A stretch of 9,496 nt of DNA, from NCBI GenBank assembly GCA_027031185.1, contig JALVEF010000336.1, forward strand, positions 1 through 9,496, in the 5' to 3' direction. The number at the start of each line of letters is the position of its first letter. The stretch's first letter is position 1. Position numbers and translations under genes: made by a program. The stretch is from Saprospiraceae bacterium. GTDB lineage: Bacteria > Bacteroidota > Bacteroidia > Chitinophagales > Saprospiraceae. Positions 7,467 to 9,496 of the stretch are shown here, one piece after another. The notes beneath the pieces were generated by a model. It searched no databases. It was not told the DNA's origin and worked only from the letters and a program-made list of their open reading frames with translations.

Positions 7467-7523
7467 GGCAACCGTACGGTCGGCAGCTGTTTTGGCAAAA
7501 CAGCTGCCGACCGTGCCGTTACC
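7467..7523 (-). repeat. Long hairpin in the nusA-infB spacer
   Basis: The 17-nt arms 7477-7493 and 7497-7513 are exact reverse complements around a 3-nt loop (7494-7496). Pairing continues outward through 7467-7476 and 7514-7523 with two mismatches and a G-T pair, for a stem of about 27 positions. In the infB direction only four Ts follow, and they belong to the next hairpin's stem, so efficient Rho-independent termination is doubtful. It could be an RNA-processing site, a 5' stabiliser of an infB transcript, or a dispersed palindromic repeat. Confidence 0.7.
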
Positions 7524-7529
7524 CCAGTG

Positions 7530-7537
7530 CAAAAATA
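7530..7537 (-). promoter_or_regulatory. Candidate -7 element of an internal infB promoter
   Basis: Read on the minus strand the eight bases are TATTTTTG, an exact match to the Bacteroidota -7 consensus TAnnTTTG. The expected start of transcription, a few bases downstream, falls close to the base of the large hairpin (7523), so such a transcript would begin with that structure. No good TTTG -33 box is present at the usual distance, and an eight-base match in an A/T-rich patch can arise by chance. Confidence 0.3.
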
Positions 7538-7615
7538 CGAAAAACCTGTCAGAAAGACCATCACCTGCTTATAGCCATACCGGTGCATCGCTAAAATGTG
7601 GCCGGCCAACGGTCT

Positions 7616-8860
7616 TTACTCGGTTTCAAACTCTTTTTGCAAGATATCGCGCACGGCCAAAATGGTTTCTTCTTCCAAGTCCGTGCGACGCACCAATTCT
7701 TCGACGGACAGATCCAGCACGTTGCGCGCTGTATCACAGCCTATGCGCTTGAGCTCATCCAGGATCCAGCCATCAATCTCATCTGCAAATTCTTCCAAAT
7801 CAATGTCTTCCACTTCTTCATAGACTTGATCGGCACGATAGACATTGATTTCGTAGCCGGTCAATCTGGACGCCAGGCGGATGTTGGTACCACCTTTGCC
7901 GATCGCCAAAGACACTTGATCCTGATTCAAATACACATCAGCCACCTTTTTTTCGGTATCCATCTCAATGGATTCAACCTTGGCCGGTGTCAGCGATCTC
8001 TCCAGGAAAAGCCGTTCGTTTGTGGTGTATTGGACGACGTCAATATTTTCATTGCGCAGCTCGCGCACGACAGCATGAATGCGTGAGCCCTTCATGCCCA
8101 CACAGGATCCTACGGCATCAATGCGGTCATCGAGAGACTCCACGGCGACTTTGGCCCGTTCTCCGGGGATCCGCACAATTTTTTTGATGACGATAATGCC
8201 ATCTTCAATTTCGGGAACCTCCTGCTCCATCAGCTTGCCGAGGAAGGACTCATGCGTACGTGAAACATATATCCGGGGCGTATTGTTCTTGAGCTCCACC
8301 TTGGTGATGACCGCCTTGAACAGTTGGCCGGGATCAAAACGCTCGCCGCGGATGACATCCGTACGGGGCAAAATCAACTCGTCACCCGTCGCATCATCAA
8401 AGACGAGAATCTCTTTGCGCAAGATTTGGTTGACTTCGCAGACGACCAGGTCTCCGATTCGGTCCACATAACGCTTGTAAATCTCGTCCTTTTGCAGGTC
8501 CAGGATTTTGGTACGAAGCGTTTGGCGGGCCGCCTGGATGGCACGCCGGCCAAAGTGCTCGGGATATAAGCGCTCATAACACTCATCGCCGATCTCGTAG
8601 TCCTGGTCTATCTCCAATGCATCAGATATAGAGATTTGGCTCAGTTCGTCACCGACTTCTCCATCCGGGACGACTTCGCGGATACGCCACAGCTCCAGGT
8701 CGCCGGTGGAGGCATTTACGATGATGTTAAAATTCTCGTCAGAGCCGTACTTCTTCTTGATCAGCGTGCGGAACACATCTTCCAGCACCCGCACAAAAGT
8801 GGGCCTGTCAATGCCCTTAGTGTTCTTAAACTCAGAGAAAATTTCTGCCAAGTTCAGCAT
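7616..8860 (-). CDS. nusA: Transcription termination/antitermination factor NusA
   Basis: Binds RNA polymerase and nascent RNA, controlling pausing, termination and antitermination. The protein has 414 residues. It has an N-terminal polymerase-binding domain (about 1-125), an S1 domain (about 130-200) and two KH domains: KH1 carries IPGERAKVAV (231-240) and the GMKG loop (255-258), KH2 the IGKGGTNIRLASRLTGY stretch (320-336). The C-terminus (about 345-414) is acidic and then holds one helix-hairpin-helix-like repeat, IGCDTARNVLDLSVEELV (373-390). This differs from the two acidic repeats of the longer E. coli protein and is as expected for Bacteroidota. The ATG at 8858-8860 gives the standard start MLNLAEIFSEFK. 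It lies 4 nt after the rimP stop, so coupled translation is likely. Confidence 0.97.
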   Translation of the reverse strand: MLNLAEIFSEFKNTKGIDRPTFVRVLEDVFRTLIKKKYGSDENFNIIVNASTGDLELWRIREVVPDGEVGDELSQISISDALEIDQDYEIGDECYERLYPEHFGRRAIQAARQTLRTKILDLQKDEIYKRYVDRIGDLVVCEVNQILRKEILVFDDATGDELILPRTDVIRGERFDPGQLFKAVITKVELKNNTPRIYVSRTHESFLGKLMEQEVPEIEDGIIVIKKIVRIPGERAKVAVESLDDRIDAVGSCVGMKGSRIHAVVRELRNENIDVVQYTTNERLFLERSLTPAKVESIEMDTEKKVADVYLNQDQVSLAIGKGGTNIRLASRLTGYEINVYRADQVYEEVEDIDLEEFADEIDGWILDELKRIGCDTARNVLDLSVEELVRRTDLEEETILAVRDILQKEFETE

Positions 8861-8864
8861 GGTC

Positions 8865-9350
8865 TTATTTTTTCCTGTTAAACGAAATTTGAACCACTGT
8901 CTTCCTTATCCTGTCAAACGGTATAGACCGTCGTATTTTTTCGCGGATCTTTTTCTTGCCTTCTTTCCGGACGATGTCTTGTTCCAGTTCGATAGCAGTA
9001 TCAGACACCCCGGTCAACAGGCCTTTTTCTTCCCCTTCCTCGGTGGAGACTTTTACCTCCCTGCCGATATTCTTCCGGTACTGCCGGAGGGCGGCCAGGG
9101 GGCGATCCACACCGGGAGAGGAGACTTCCAGCACGTACTTTTGATCTTTCCAGACCGCCTCATCAAGATAGGCTTCCAAATAGCGGCTCACCTGTGCACA
9201 TCTCGCCACCGAAAGTCCGGTATCACAGTCCACCAGCACGACAAGCCTGTTGCCCGGATGCAATTGGACATCTACCGTAAAGCAATCGGCAAAATCCTCG
9301 CTCTCAAACTTTTCGGCCAACAACCGGCGAATGGTATCAGTCAGTTTCAT
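8865..9350 (-). CDS. rimP: Ribosome maturation factor RimP
   Basis: Needed for maturation of the 30S subunit, acting in the cytoplasm on assembling 16S rRNA/protein particles. From the ATG at 9350 the protein has 161 residues. It shows the RimP hallmark LEVSSPGVDRPL (74-85), preceded by an alpha/beta domain with VLVDCDTGLSVARCAQVSRYLE (38-59), and a C-terminal SH3-like domain with a basic segment (about 128-150) ending SFNRKK. An ATG at 9359 would add three residues (MPG). I prefer 9350 because MKLTDTIRRLL matches the usual RimP start and AAGGA lies 8 nt before it, one of very few Shine-Dalgarno-like sequences here. It is the first gene of the rimP-nusA-infB operon. The tandem A/T-tract repeat begins 22 nt upstream. 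Confidence 0.95.
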   Translation of the reverse strand: MKLTDTIRRLLAEKFESEDFADCFTVDVQLHPGNRLVVLVDCDTGLSVARCAQVSRYLEAYLDEAVWKDQKYVLEVSSPGVDRPLAALRQYRKNIGREVKVSTEEGEEKGLLTGVSDTAIELEQDIVRKEGKKKIREKIRRSIPFDRIRKTVVQISFNRKK

Positions 9351-9372
9351 ACCCGGCATCCTTAAATAGAAC

Positions 9373-9496
9373 GTAACTGTTTAGGTACCCGCTGTTTTTG
9401 CGCTAAAATGCCCTTTTTGCCCCTGTTTTTGCCTTGTAACTGTTTGAGCACCCCTTGTTTTTGCGCTAAAATGGCCTTTTCGCGCCTGTCTTTGGT
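9373..9496 (-). repeat. 63-bp tandem repeat (two copies) upstream of rimP
   Basis: Copy 1 runs 9373-9435. Copy 2 starts at 9436 and is cut by the window edge. Both begin gtaactgttt and share tgtttttgcgctaaaatg at an offset of exactly 63 bp (9393 and 9456), with scattered substitutions elsewhere. Each unit has A/T tracts about 9-10 bp apart (centres near 9397, 9406.5 and 9416; then 9460, 9469.5 and 9478.5), typical of curved DNA. A diverged third copy lies at 131-178. More copies may follow beyond the window. Possible roles are an upstream bent promoter region or a dispersed intergenic repeat family. Confidence 0.75.

Noticed and set aside
7467..7523. Strong Rho-independent terminator after nusA
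   Set aside because: Only four Ts follow the stem and they pair within the next hairpin; complete termination here would also cut infB off from its operon.
5968..7594. Further long plus-strand frames (5968-6864, 6683-7594) opposite infB
   Set aside because: They are shadows of the IF2 G domain and its Lys/Pro-rich linker, giving Phe/Gly/Ser-rich low-complexity products.
131..9496. Inverted repeat copies at both ends as ends of a large mobile element
   Set aside because: The DNA between is ordinary housekeeping genes with no transposase or integrase, and the right end is a tandem array, so a dispersed intergenic repeat fits better.
9373..9496. CRISPR array
   Set aside because: The repeat is a contiguous 63-bp tandem unit without unique spacers, and no cas genes are present.

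Overview
The window is housekeeping chromosome, most probably from a fairly GC-rich member of the Bacteroidota; a Saprospiria-like lineage is a guess. The signs are a short NusA (about 414 residues, ending in one helix-hairpin-helix-like repeat), an IF2 with a long Lys/Pro/Glu-rich linker carrying a repeated VVGKID motif, a glycosyltransferase of a type familiar from Bacteroidota, and almost no Shine-Dalgarno sequences. No phage, transposase, CRISPR or toxin genes are visible.

Layout. Positions 1-437 are a gene-free leader rich in palindromes. It holds an imperfect hairpin (14-56), two short perfect palindromes (67-78, 93-102), a repeat with evenly spaced A/T tracts (131-178) and a perfect 21-bp inverted repeat (372-417). 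The plus strand then carries uvrB (438-2450), a GT-B glycosyltransferase (2486-3625), gmhA (3600-4172) and gmhB (4169-4735). The last three are tightly packed or overlapping. The minus strand carries the classic rimP-nusA-infB operon, read from right to left: rimP (9350-8865), nusA (8860-7616) and infB (7434-4732). gmhB and infB converge, and their stop codons overlap.

How the genes work together. UvrB is the damage-verifying helicase of nucleotide excision repair. GmhA and GmhB carry out the isomerase and phosphatase steps that turn sedoheptulose 7-phosphate into activated heptose, and the neighbouring glycosyltransferase suggests a role in making a surface glycan. RimP (30S maturation), NusA (transcription elongation and termination) and IF2 (initiation) form a transcription/translation unit.

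The most interesting material is non-coding. A repeat with A/T tracts about one helical turn apart lies upstream of rimP (as a 63-bp tandem pair) and upstream of uvrB, in the same orientation relative to each gene. The 181-nt nusA-infB spacer holds a large hairpin, a GAAA-tetraloop hairpin just before the infB start, and a perfect match to the Bacteroidota -7 promoter element. I found no clearly new multi-gene system.
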